A DNA stretch of 49,801 bases. It comes from Caldilineaceae bacterium. GTDB taxonomy: Bacteria; Chloroflexota; Anaerolineae; Caldilineales; Caldilineaceae. The translations under genes were made by a program, and so were the position numbers. Shown here one piece after another: positions 36,037-45,800 of the stretch (positions within the stretch are counted from its first letter, which is position 1; the number at the start of each line of letters is the position of its first letter). The notes beneath the pieces were generated by a model, which was given only the letters and a program-made list of their open reading frames with translations, did no database searches and had not been told where the DNA came from. Where the stretch lies: NCBI GenBank assembly GCA_018003515.1, contig JAGNDO010000034.1, forward strand, positions 1 through 49,801, written 5' to 3'.

Positions 36037-37527
36037 TCAGGGAGTACCTATAATCACCGGCTCAAACCCCACCGCCGCTGGGATGGGATTCCCGAAAATG
36101 TCCGTCGCCGTCCCGTCCAACACCGGCAGGACTGATCGCACCGTTGCTTCTCCCGGATCTTGGTTGGTCCAATAAATATCGTACACCTCCCCATCCACCC
36201 CGCTGCGCAGCCGATGACCCTCCACCGGCCCACTCGCCAAACTTTCCACATAGTCCGCATTGCCCAACAGTCCGGCAAGGTGGGCGATGGCGGTGTAGGC
36301 CGGCCGGGGCGTGCCCTGGCCATCGGCCAACAACCCACCGTCCCGCCAGCCAGGACCGCTGAGGGTGTACCAGATGCAGGCGTCCAGCTTCAGCGCCAGA
36401 CAGCGCACAAAGAGACGCACGGCATAGTTGGCCTGGGCTTGCTCAAAATCCGGCCCGGCCACGCTCTTTTCGTTTTGCACGCACTGGGCGCTATACGGAC
36501 TGCACAACAGTCCGCCCTCGCCCATGATCAGGGGTTTATCCGCCAGGCCATGTTGGGCCAGAACGGCTCGCAGAAGGTTCACTTTCCCCGCCAGCACCCC
36601 GCCCGGCTCCACCCAGTCTGGGTTGCTGCCCTCGAAATCTTCCCGCAGATCCCCATCCCAAAAATAGGCGTAGCTGTGGAACGAGAGCACGTCGAAGAAA
36701 TCTCCGCCGCCGGCCGCCAGCACCCCTTCCAAAAAGCGCCCGGAATGGTCATTGCACTTGGCCAGCGCGCCCGGATCCTGCGGACAGCCCAAGAGCAACC
36801 CGCCCATGATCACCGTGGCCGTGGGGTCGGCGGACTTGATGGCCGGATAGGCCGTCTTGAGCAATTCGGCGTAGGCTTCCCCGCCCCAGTTGGGCAGATC
36901 GGGGCGGCCCCAGCAGCCCCAGCCCTTGTCCTCGGCGACCAGAGGGGCGTCCGGTTCGTTCCAGATCTCCCAGTGGTGGACGTTGTAGGGGGGCTGGCTG
37001 TAGCGTTTCACCGCCGCGGTGAGGAAGCGGGCGAAGTCGGCCAGGGCGTCTGGGTGGACCGGGCCGCAGGCGGAGCCGGGGGAGGCTTGCGCCCAGTCCG
37101 GCGCGTTGTGGATCACGGCGATGGGGGTCAAGCCATAGGCCGAGAGGATGGCGATCTCCTGGCTCTCCTTTTCCGGCCATTCATAATAGTATTGGCGCGC
37201 CTCAATGCGGTTCCACCAGAGCAGATCGTGGCGCATAAAGGTGAAGCCCGCCGCCTGGGCCAGGGGGGCTTCCCGGTCCACCCGGCCCACGTAGATCTCC
37301 GTGCCGAAGAGCGTGGGCGGGCTGGGCGGTGGCGGCGTGGGCAAGGGGGTGGGCGCGGGCGGCAGCGGCGTCACCGTGGGCAGCAGGGCAACCGGCGTGG
37401 GCAGGGGGATCTCCGCTGACGGGGCGCGGGTACCCGGCCCCAAACTAGTCCACAGGATCAGGCCCAGAGTGATCAGGAGCAACATGAGTAGGGTGATCAC
37501 TGAGCGTGATCGGCTTGGTGTGGACAT
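36037..37527 (-). CDS. Membrane-anchored clan A glycoside hydrolase-like protein (GH39/GH5 type)
   Basis: 496 residues. An N-terminal transmembrane/signal segment (VITLLMLLLITLGLILW) is followed by a Pro/Thr-rich linker (residues ~40-80), then a TIM-barrel enzyme. The predicted acid/base is Glu191 in WEIWNEPD and the nucleophile Glu337 in IMGEGG; other marks are FMRHDLLWWN and FFDVLSFHSY. These residues are characteristic of retaining clan GH-A enzymes; the sugar cannot be told. I chose the ATG before STPSRSRS; the frame runs 57 bases further upstream. No ribosome site is obvious. It lies downstream of the large secreted nuclease gene on the same strand. Confidence 0.75.
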   Translation of the reverse strand: MSTPSRSRSVITLLMLLLITLGLILWTSLGPGTRAPSAEIPLPTPVALLPTVTPLPPAPTPLPTPPPPSPPTLFGTEIYVGRVDREAPLAQAAGFTFMRHDLLWWNRIEARQYYYEWPEKESQEIAILSAYGLTPIAVIHNAPDWAQASPGSACGPVHPDALADFARFLTAAVKRYSQPPYNVHHWEIWNEPDAPLVAEDKGWGCWGRPDLPNWGGEAYAELLKTAYPAIKSADPTATVIMGGLLLGCPQDPGALAKCNDHSGRFLEGVLAAGGGDFFDVLSFHSYAYFWDGDLREDFEGSNPDWVEPGGVLAGKVNLLRAVLAQHGLADKPLIMGEGGLLCSPYSAQCVQNEKSVAGPDFEQAQANYAVRLFVRCLALKLDACIWYTLSGPGWRDGGLLADGQGTPRPAYTAIAHLAGLLGNADYVESLASGPVEGHRLRSGVDGEVYDIYWTNQDPGEATVRSVLPVLDGTATDIFGNPIPAAVGFEPVIIGTP

Positions 37528-37598
37528 GGTGTTCAGTGTAGCCGTCTGCGGGATGATGTGCAAATCGATTTGATCCTCACCCACACAGGCCGGACGCG

Positions 37599-37635
37599 CC
37601 GAGGCCGGGCCTCTCGTCGAGAAGCCCGGCCTCGG
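37599..37635 (-). terminator. Strong hairpin between two minus-strand secreted-protein genes
   Basis: CCGAGGCCGGGCCTCTCG pairs with its complement at 37618-37635 with one mismatch and a minimal loop. It lies 31 bases after the end of the nuclease gene. No T-tract follows on either strand, so it may be a stability hairpin or a repeat instead of a true terminator. Confidence 0.55.
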
Positions 37636-37665
37636 TGTGAAAAGCGTGGATCGTTCCCCCTGGGG

Positions 37666-40600
37666 TTACGGCTTGAAAACCATGGGCAGGTAGATGGAAT
37701 AGAGCGGGCGGATCACAAACCCGGCGCTGGCCTCACCGTTGCCGCTGGTGTGGCTGTAGTAGGCGTGGTTGGTGATGGTGCTACTGGCTGTCACATCCTG
37801 CGCCACTGTGCCGGTGATGGTGAGGGTGTAGCTCTCCCCGGCGGCGATGGTCTGGGTGACGCCCACGTTGTTGCCGATCACCCCGACGGGCAGGGTGTCG
37901 GTGATGCGCACATCCGTGGCCACGGCGTCGCCGCTGTTGCTGATGACGAGGGTGTAGGTGATGGCGTCACCGGGCTTGACCGGGTTGTTGGTCAGAGCAA
38001 CCGACTTGCTGATGCCCAGGACCGACTTGGGGGTGTGCAAAGTCAGCCCCACCACCACAGGATCGTGGTCCGAAGATCGGTAGGCGTCCGGGCTGTAGAC
38101 GTAGGCCGGGTTGAACTCCTGGTTGTAGTCCAGGAAGATGCCTTCGTCCGCGTTGATGTGCCAGACCGTGGCCCCGGTCACCTGACTGGTCAGAGTGGCG
38201 TTGGCCAGGCTGTAGTCCAGGGTGCCCCACTGACCGTCAAAGACATAGCTATAGACGCTGTCACCGCCGAAGTGGCGGGCCAGATCCGTATAACCTGCAC
38301 TTTGCAGGGCCATGATGGGATCTTCCTTGGCATAGCTGTTCAGGTCGCCGATCACCAGGAAGTCCGGGTCGCCGCTGCCTGTGGGATCCATGGCCAGCCA
38401 GGCAGCCAGTTCGTTCGCCGCGCTGGTGCGGGTCACATTGCAGTTGCCCTGGCCGTCCGATTGGTCGAGATCGCCCACTGCGCTACAGTCCGACCCCTTG
38501 GACTTGAAGTGGTTGACCACCACCGTCACCCGTTCGCCATTGCTGTTCTGGGCAAAGGTCTGGGCCAGGGGCTGGCGGTTGAGACTGACGGTCACTTGGT
38601 CGAAGATGCCCGTGGTGATCCCGGCGCTGGCCCCGATGGGGGTGACACGGGCCGGCTTGTAGATCATGGCCACGGCGATTTCGTCGCTGCCCCAGACCGG
38701 GGTGCCGGGGTTGACATAGGTGTAGACCCCCGTTCCGGCGATGGCGTTGAGGCCACCGACCAGATCGGCGATGGCACTGAAGGGGTCGTAGCCGTCATTC
38801 TCGATCTCCATCAGCCCCAAGATGTCGGCGTCAATGGAGAGCATGGCGGTGATGATCTTGGTGCGCTGGCGGTCAAACTCCACCGCGCTGTTGGCCCCCC
38901 GACTGGTGGGGAAGCCGCCCCCCTGGCCATCGCCGTTGAAGTAGTTGAGTACGTTGAAGGCCGCCACCTTCAGGCTGCCGCTGATCACATCCGGGGCCGC
39001 CGTGCGGGGGTTGGCCTCGGTGAAGGTGATGGGGCCGGTGGGCTGTACCCGGTAGAAGTTGAAGCCATAGCCCAGGGCACCGGTCAGCCCGGTGACCGTG
39101 TCCCCGCCGCGCACAATATTGTCCGGGGCGATGAAGGGAACCGTGGCCGGATTTGAAAGGCTGCTGCCATCGTCGATGAGCAAGCGGGCGTTGGCGTTGG
39201 CGGCCTGCATGTCCAAGGCCGGTTGGCCTGGGGTGATCACCTGGGTGGGCTGCATGACCCGGGCGTTGGCGCTTGTCCACACCTCGCCATACCGGCCCAG
39301 GGTGTAGAGTTCGGTGACGTAGAGGGTCTCCGGTACGGTGATCAACATACCTTCAAAGGCTTCCAGATCCGTCACAGCGGTCACGGGCAGGTCGATGACC
39401 GCTGGGGTGACGGTGATGCCCGTGCTGCTACAGATGGTTGCGGTGATGATGGTGCTGAGTTGGGTCTGGCCGGAGTACTCAGACACCGTACCCTGGACCC
39501 GCACCACATCGCCCACGGCCACATTTACGCCAAAGTTGTTGTCATAGACGAAGATGCCCTCGGAGGTGGCGGGGTTGGCGTCGGCCTGGGCATCCTCCTC
39601 TTGCAGGAAGTAGCCGGACAGTTCGGTCGTGGTGCTTTGGAAGTCACCCACCACCACGCCTTCCAGCACGACAATGGTGTTGGCCAAGGGGCTGTCGGCC
39701 CCCGTGCCCTGGGCCGCGTTGACGCGCGTGGCGACAATCGTGGGGTCTGCGCAGACACCGAAGGGGTTGGGGAGAGGGGGCAGGGGGCAGTTATCCGCCG
39801 CGCCCGGGGTGACGGTGTTCTCGCAGAAGGTGTTGTTCAGATCTTCCGAGGTCTCGTTGTGGCCGGCCGCCCCATTGCCGCCGAACTTGATCTCGGCCCC
39901 TTCGCTCATGTCCTTGCGCTGCCAGGATTTGCCATTGGCGTGGGCACCGGTTGCGACCACCGTCTGGGAAACGATGGCTGTGTCTGCCAGATAGGTGGTG
40001 GTGGCGGTGTAGGCGTCCGGGCCATCCATGCTGACACCGGTTTTGTCCACGGCATAGGTCGTGTTGCCCCAGATCACGTAATCCAGATCCGTCACCAAAT
40101 CACTCAATCCATCCCAGCGATAGAGGATGGCGGGTTCGCTGCTGTTGGTCAGGCCGCCCTGCTTGTTGATGGATCCGGGTGTCGCCTCTCGCATATCAGG
40201 CACGGCGTCCGGGCTGGCAGCAACCTCCTCGTAGAGTTCATAGGTGGGCAGGCTGCCATAGGTGGTGGAATACGCAGCGGATCCGGCCAGTGCCACGGTC
40301 TGAAAGGCACCCGCAGGGATTGATGCGCCGTCGGGGAAGCGGGCGTTGAAATCGGTGAAGCTGCCGCCACCGGCATTGAGTCCAGTGACGATGTTGTAGT
40401 AGTAGGTACTGCTTCCGGCAAAGGTGGCGTCAGTCAGATAGACATCGCTCAAATCCATGCTGACCGTGTTGGGGTTGTAGATCTCGATAAACTCGCCGCC
40501 CGTGGGGGTGACCACCACCTCGCTGATCAGCAGTTGCAGCCCGGCGCACTCGGCCGTGTGGCTGCCCAGATAGGTGAAGGTGTCCTGGGCGAAGCCGTTC

Positions 40601-41208
40601 CACTCCCCTGCCGGGTCGTAGGCATCTGATGGGTTTGTGTCGCCCCCGGCCACTGTGAGTTTGCGCACAATGGTGTTGTCCTGTGTCGAGGCGTCACCAC
40701 TCCCCCACTGGCCGCTGGGACGCTCGCCCACCTTGCCGATGGAGTCGATGACCGTACCGGCCTTTTTCAGGACCAATGCATCGTCCCCGTTAAAGTGGGT
40801 CACACTGGGGAAAGCAAAGGCTACGTCTGCCTGGGCCAGAACCTCTGGCACGGCTTGGTTTGCAGCCAGCACCAGCACATCTCCAAAGGCGATGGTGCCG
40901 GTCAAGGTGTAGACGTTGGTGGGCGTGGACGCACCGTTGTTGTAGTATTCGACAGTATAGTCCATGCCGTCCAAGGCCACGGCGGCCCCGGTACCGTTGT
41001 AGATCTCCAGAGCCTTGTTGTTGCTGGACCCTTCAATATATTCTGAGAAGAAGAGGTCGGAACAGAAACTAGGGGCGGCAGGTGCGGAAACGGCCAGATT
41101 TTGGGTGAAATTTTCCGGCGCGGCCAAAACTGCGGTTCCTCCACTTGCGATAGTCAGGGCCAAGATCAGGGCCAAGACCAAGCGGAAACGAGTTGTTGTG
41201 TGTCTCAT
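37666..41208 (-). CDS. Secreted multidomain nuclease: LTD domains, ExeM/NucH-type endonuclease domain, DUF11
   Basis: 1180 residues. A clear signal peptide (RLVLALILALTIASGGTAVLA) comes first. Two lamin-tail-like domains follow (~45-190 with FFSEYIEGSSNNKALEIYNG; ~220-380 with ISEVVVTPTGGEFIEIYN), then an OB-like ExeM region (~510-740), an endonuclease/exonuclease/phosphatase domain (~745-1055; LMEIENDGYD, NHFKSKGSDC, IGDLNSYAKEDP, SSDHDPVVV) and a DUF11 repeat (~1060-1150). It should degrade extracellular DNA. The C-terminus ends YSIYLPMVFKP, matching the tail ELYLPAVQR of the C25 protein, a possible sorting signal. AAAGGAG lies 6 bases before the ATG. Confidence 0.9.
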   Translation of the reverse strand: MRHTTTRFRLVLALILALTIASGGTAVLAAPENFTQNLAVSAPAAPSFCSDLFFSEYIEGSSNNKALEIYNGTGAAVALDGMDYTVEYYNNGASTPTNVYTLTGTIAFGDVLVLAANQAVPEVLAQADVAFAFPSVTHFNGDDALVLKKAGTVIDSIGKVGERPSGQWGSGDASTQDNTIVRKLTVAGGDTNPSDAYDPAGEWNGFAQDTFTYLGSHTAECAGLQLLISEVVVTPTGGEFIEIYNPNTVSMDLSDVYLTDATFAGSSTYYYNIVTGLNAGGGSFTDFNARFPDGASIPAGAFQTVALAGSAAYSTTYGSLPTYELYEEVAASPDAVPDMREATPGSINKQGGLTNSSEPAILYRWDGLSDLVTDLDYVIWGNTTYAVDKTGVSMDGPDAYTATTTYLADTAIVSQTVVATGAHANGKSWQRKDMSEGAEIKFGGNGAAGHNETSEDLNNTFCENTVTPGAADNCPLPPLPNPFGVCADPTIVATRVNAAQGTGADSPLANTIVVLEGVVVGDFQSTTTELSGYFLQEEDAQADANPATSEGIFVYDNNFGVNVAVGDVVRVQGTVSEYSGQTQLSTIITATICSSTGITVTPAVIDLPVTAVTDLEAFEGMLITVPETLYVTELYTLGRYGEVWTSANARVMQPTQVITPGQPALDMQAANANARLLIDDGSSLSNPATVPFIAPDNIVRGGDTVTGLTGALGYGFNFYRVQPTGPITFTEANPRTAAPDVISGSLKVAAFNVLNYFNGDGQGGGFPTSRGANSAVEFDRQRTKIITAMLSIDADILGLMEIENDGYDPFSAIADLVGGLNAIAGTGVYTYVNPGTPVWGSDEIAVAMIYKPARVTPIGASAGITTGIFDQVTVSLNRQPLAQTFAQNSNGERVTVVVNHFKSKGSDCSAVGDLDQSDGQGNCNVTRTSAANELAAWLAMDPTGSGDPDFLVIGDLNSYAKEDPIMALQSAGYTDLARHFGGDSVYSYVFDGQWGTLDYSLANATLTSQVTGATVWHINADEGIFLDYNQEFNPAYVYSPDAYRSSDHDPVVVGLTLHTPKSVLGISKSVALTNNPVKPGDAITYTLVISNSGDAVATDVRITDTLPVGVIGNNVGVTQTIAAGESYTLTITGTVAQDVTASSTITNHAYYSHTSGNGEASAGFVIRPLYSIYLPMVFKP

Positions 41209-41421
41209 AGATTCTCCTTTGGATGGAATGGATAAATAGAACGGGTAACACGTTAGTGGGTTGACCAACGACTGAATCAGTATGCTGTATAAGAGACTAG
41301 GTCGGATGCTGGTGGAAAGACGGGTCGGTTGCCTAGATTGGCGGTGGGCCTACACCCAACATTGTACCCGCTTTGGACAGATCGTGCATCTTCGCGATCC
41401 ATCGTACTCTCTCCAAAAGGT

Positions 41422-41450
41422 TTGACAAAGTGGGTAGAACAGGGTAAAAC
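41422..41450 (+). promoter_or_regulatory. Candidate promoter of the HprK-like/C25 cluster
   Basis: TTGACA at 41422-41427, a 17-base spacer and TAAAAC at 41445-41450, 76 bases before the first gene of the cluster. Apart from this I see nothing in the 317-base gap 41209-41525 between the divergent genes. Confidence 0.5.
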
Positions 41451-41525
41451 GGGCAGCAGACAGGCCGCTCGTACTCAAAGCGGAAGGCGTTAACCAAACG
41501 TTCACACAACCTTGCCATCCTTGCC

Positions 41526-41999
41526 ATGAATCGACTCACTGCTTCAACTATCCTACGTTTGGCCGCCCTGGTCGTTGTCCTGCTGGGCCTCTACGCCCTG
41601 GTCACCGGCTGGCGGAGCTATGCCAACCCCCAGGTGGTGGTGGAGTGGTCCACGGCCACGGAGCTGGACACGGCTGGGTTCAATCTCTATCGCGGTACCA
41701 GCCCGGATGGCCCTTTTGTCCAGGTCAACCAGCAACTGCTCCCCTCTTCCCCGGACCCGCTGACCGGCGGCGACTATGCCTTTGCGGATAGTGATGTGGA
41801 CCCAGGCCGGTCCTATTTCTATGAACTGGAAGAGGTGGAATATAATGGGGCCAGCCAGCGTTTCCCCCCCATCCAAGTCACCGCGGGGGGAAGTCTGCTC
41901 TCCCTGGTTTTGGCCGGGTTGATTGTGGCCGCCGGGGGTGCCCTATTTTGGACGGCGCGGGGCGGCAAAGGTGATAAACACGACAGGACAACCGGGTGA
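41526..41999 (+). CDS. TM - fibronectin-III-like - TM protein
   Basis: 157 residues. An N-terminal transmembrane helix (LAALVVVLLGLYALVTGW) leads to an exported ~80-residue domain with the FN3-like pattern VVVEWSTATELDTAGFNLYR, then GDYAFADSDVDPGRSYFYEL, and a second transmembrane helix with a basic cytoplasmic tail (RGGKGDKHDRTTG). A related domain is found in the gene at 46417. It is the first gene of the cluster; the HprK-like gene overlaps its stop by 4 bases (GTGA). A role as a membrane scaffold or anchor for the exported peptidases is an inference. Confidence 0.7.
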   Translation: MNRLTASTILRLAALVVVLLGLYALVTGWRSYANPQVVVEWSTATELDTAGFNLYRGTSPDGPFVQVNQQLLPSSPDPLTGGDYAFADSDVDPGRSYFYELEEVEYNGASQRFPPIQVTAGGSLLSLVLAGLIVAAGGALFWTARGGKGDKHDRTTG

Positions 42000-42856
42000 A
42001 CAGCCAATCAACCAATCCACCAATCAACCAATTCACCCTCAGCGTCGCCGACTACGCCATCACCCTCGATTTTGACCACGCCGGGTTGGCCAAGGCTGTT
42101 GCCGAGCGCTACGCCGCCTTCGCCACGGATCGCCCCGCCGGGCTGCGTCTGCGGGTGGATCTTGTGGGCCAGGAGCGAGACCATGCCATGCTGGATCAGG
42201 GCATGGCTTTTGTCAATGGCCGCCTGCGCTTTGATGCCCCCGGCTATGTGGGGTTCATCGACGAGGAGGCCGGGACCGGCCAGCTTGCCATCTCTTCCCG
42301 CCAGCCCGTGGAGGAGGTGGACTACTTCCTGCGCGTGGCCGCCGCCCTGCTGCTCTTTCGGGAAGGCGGCTTCATGTTCCACGCCGCCGGGATTGTGCGG
42401 GACGGGCGGGCCTGGCTCTATTTTGGCTACAGCGGCAGCGGCAAGACCACGGTTTCCCGCCTCTCCCACGCCCTGGGCGACACCATCCTCAACGACGATC
42501 TGCTCTTTTTGCTGCCCCGCAACGGCGGCTGGACCGTCCACAGCAGCCCCTTTTGGAACCCCACCCAGGTCAAGCCCAACGGTCTGGACAGCGCGCCCCT
42601 GGCCGGACTTTTCCGTCTGGTGCAGGCCAAGACGGTCTTCACCGTGCCCATGCAGCCCGGCCAGGCTGTGGCCGAACTGGTGGCCAGCGTCCCCGTGCTG
42701 GGGCTGGACCCTGGCCGCACCCTGGCCATCCTGGCCCGCTGCCAGCGGTTGAGCCGGGAGGTGCCGGTCCATCATCTGCACTTTTTGCCCGACGCTTCCT
42801 TTTGGCCCGTGGTCCTGGCGGCCACAGCCCCTGTTCTGGATCTCGAAACGCCATGA
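41996..42856 (+). CDS. HprK-like serine kinase/ATPase
   Basis: 286 residues. The P-loop is GYSGSGKTT with Lys150; before it FMFHAAGIV has His129, and after it LNDDLLFLL has Asp167-Asp168. These three elements match the kinase core of HPr kinase/phosphorylase relatives, but the protein lacks the HprK N-terminal domain and the usual capture tail, and no HPr gene is near. Such HprK-related proteins often occur with PqqD-like proteins in peptide- or protein-modification cassettes, and a PqqD-like gene does follow here (46136). The GTG start overlaps the previous stop; the first ~12 residues are coded by AATCAACC-type words. The next gene starts within its stop codon (ATGA). Confidence 0.75.
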   Translation: MNSQSTNPPINQFTLSVADYAITLDFDHAGLAKAVAERYAAFATDRPAGLRLRVDLVGQERDHAMLDQGMAFVNGRLRFDAPGYVGFIDEEAGTGQLAISSRQPVEEVDYFLRVAAALLLFREGGFMFHAAGIVRDGRAWLYFGYSGSGKTTVSRLSHALGDTILNDDLLFLLPRNGGWTVHSSPFWNPTQVKPNGLDSAPLAGLFRLVQAKTVFTVPMQPGQAVAELVASVPVLGLDPGRTLAILARCQRLSREVPVHHLHFLPDASFWPVVLAATAPVLDLETP

Positions 42857-45800
42857 ATTATCCAATGAGGCAGTCCCGCAGCAATCAAGAGACGTCCGCC
42901 AATCGTAGCTCTAGCCGGGTCCGTGACCTGGCGGGTCTGCGCGACATTTCCCGGCGTTCCATTCGTCAACCCGCCGGGTCACGGACCCGGCTAGAGCGCA
43001 GGGAGAAGCCCCGTTTTTTACGCCGATCTATGCTAACCGCCCCGATCTTGTTGGCGCTGATCCTGATCAGCGTCTTCTTCGGCGCTGCCTCCGCGGCCCA
43101 GGTTGACCCCGCCGCACCCGCTGGATTGACCATCCTTCGGGCCGATGATACGGGGATCACCTTGCTCCTCGACCTGTCGGCCCACCCAGCGGCCAACCCG
43201 GATTTATGGGATGGGGGGTTGACCACCACGCCGGGGATGCCCCAGGTGCCCGTCTTTTCCGCCCTGGTCGGCGTGCCGGGGGATGTGGAAATCCATCTGA
43301 ACGTGGAGTCTGCGACTGCCCAATCCGTTGAGGGGGTGGATGTGGCCGCCCGCTTCCCCTTGGCCCCGCAACCCGCCCCGTTGACCGCTGATCTCTCTCC
43401 CGGCCAGTGGCAACAGGCCGACCCCGCCTCGCTTCAGCCCCTGCCCGGTCTCTACCCCGCCACCTTGGCCCGCATCGGCGACGATGCCTGGGTGCGGGAT
43501 CAGCGGGTGGTGCGGGTGGAGGTCTATCCTGTGCAAGTGGACGCCGGCGGGAACCGGGTGGTCAGCCACGACCGCATCCAGGTGCGTCTGGACTTTGTGG
43601 GCGGCGACATATCCCGGCGCTCCTTGGATCAAGGCAAAAGTTCGCCCACACCTTTTGAGGCTGCCCTGGCCTCATCCCTGCTCAACTATGATCAGGCCCA
43701 AGCCTGGCGCGCCCCCGGCCCGGTGCAGACGGAGACCCTGTCCGCTCCCCGGCAGGCAACCGGCGGCGGAGCCATGCTCAAGATCAGCGTAGATACGGAT
43801 GGTCTCTACCGTCTCACCCCGGCGGACTTTGCCGCGGCTGGCTTTAGCCTGTCCGGGATGAGTCCGGTGAACTATGTCATGACCAACCGGGGCCAGCCCG
43901 TAGCCATCTATATTACGGGTCAAGACGATGGTACTTTTGATGCGGGAGACGCTATCTATTTCTACGGGGAGCGTTTTGTGGGTGACGTGGCCAGAGATGC
44001 CGGCACCAATTTCTATGCCTGTCCCCAATGTGCGCCTTCGGATGTGCGGCAACAGGTGATGGAGAACAGCTATACGGACGATAATGTCTATTGGCTGACT
44101 TGGAGCAACCAGCCGGGGCTGCGCATGGCCGATCTGGCCCAGACGGCCGGCAGTTGGCCCACGCCCATCTCCTTTCCCGAAAGCGTGTGGGCGGAAGAGT
44201 CCACCCAATGGTTTACCCATCATTGGACCGACAAGGATACCTGGTTTTGGGGGCGCGTGCGCAGTACGGCTGCCTCGCCCCGCTCGGCAAGTTACACCAC
44301 CATCCTGCCCACCCCGGCCACCCAGCCCTTTTCCGCCACGGTGACCGCGCGTATCGTCTCTCGAATAGATCGTTCCGGCCACCACACGAACTTTGGTCTC
44401 AACAACCAGGTTCTTTTGGACGATGCCGTGTGGGACGGACGCACGGCCTACACCTTCACCGCCCAGGTGGAGAGCAGCGCCCTGATCTCCGGGGTCAATA
44501 CCCTGACCTTCACCACCACCAATGATGTGGTTGCGGCCAGCGATGATCTCTACTTCGATTGGTTTGAAGTCGGCTATCAACGACAATTTGTGGCCCAAGC
44601 CGATCAACTCATCTTTGGGCTGGCCCAGGCCGGTGCCTTTGACTATCAGATCGGCGGCTTCTCCGCAGCGGATGGGATGGTCCTGGAGATCACGGACCCC
44701 CTGCATCCGCAACGGGTGACAAAGGTGGGGAACGTTGCCGGGGCTGGGGGTGCCATCACCGCCACCTTCCAGATCAGCCACAGCGCCCAGGCCCGCTTTG
44801 TGGTGGCCGCCTCCCCGGGCCTGCGCACCCCTAAGGCGTTGCTGGCCGTCGAACCCAACGGGCTGCGCAGCCCGAACAACGGTGCCGACTACCTCATCAT
44901 CAGCCACAGCGCTTTCATCACCGGTGTGCAGGGGCTGGCCGACTATCGGGCCGCCCAGGGCTTGCGGGTGAAGGTGGTGGATGTGGCGGATCTCTACAAC
45001 GAGTTCAACGACGGCATCTACTCCCCGGTCGCCATCCGCAACTTCCTGGCCTATGCCTATGCCACTTGGCAGTCCCCGGCCCCTCAATATGTACTCCTGG
45101 TCGGTGACGGCCATTGGAACTTCAAGGGTTACGGCACTTATGGCACCGACCCCATCTACATGCCGCCCATGCTGGCCCGGGTGGATCCCTGGCAGGGCGA
45201 GGTGGACGCCACCAATCTCCTGGCCGCCGTTGTAGGTGACGACATCATGCCCGATTTGATGATTGGCCGCTTTCCGGTCAATAATGAGGATGAGTTGACC
45301 GCCATGATCAGCAAAACCATGGCCTACGAGAGCGGCCAGAATCTGGCCCACCCGGCCGCATGGCAGCGCACGGTCGCCTTTGTCACGGACAACACCCCAG
45401 ATGCCGCTGGGGAGTTTGTGGAATCGGCGGAACACTTTTTCCAGACCTATGTCACCGGTGACTTTCAGCCCATCCGTCTCTATGCGGACGACTATGTGGG
45501 CAACCCAGCAGCCGTTACCCAGGCCCTCTCCAAGACGCTGAATGTTACGGGCACGTTGTTGCTTAACTATGTGGGCCACGGTTTCATCAAGGGCTGGGCC
45601 GCGGAAAATCTGTGGCTGACGACCGATGTGCCGGGTCTGCACAACGCAGACCGCCTGCCCATCGTCCTCTCTATGGACTGTCTGGACGGCTATTGGATCT
45701 ACCCAGGCGACCCCTCTTTGGCCGAAGTGATGGCCCGGTATGCCGGGGGCGGCTCGGTCGCCGCCTTCTCTCCTACCGGCTTGGGGGTGGCCGTGGGTCA

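Noticed and set aside
37558-40323. Open frames of 532 and 366 codons on the plus strand
   Set aside because: They lie antisense to the secreted nuclease gene, whose signal peptide and catalytic motifs are clear.
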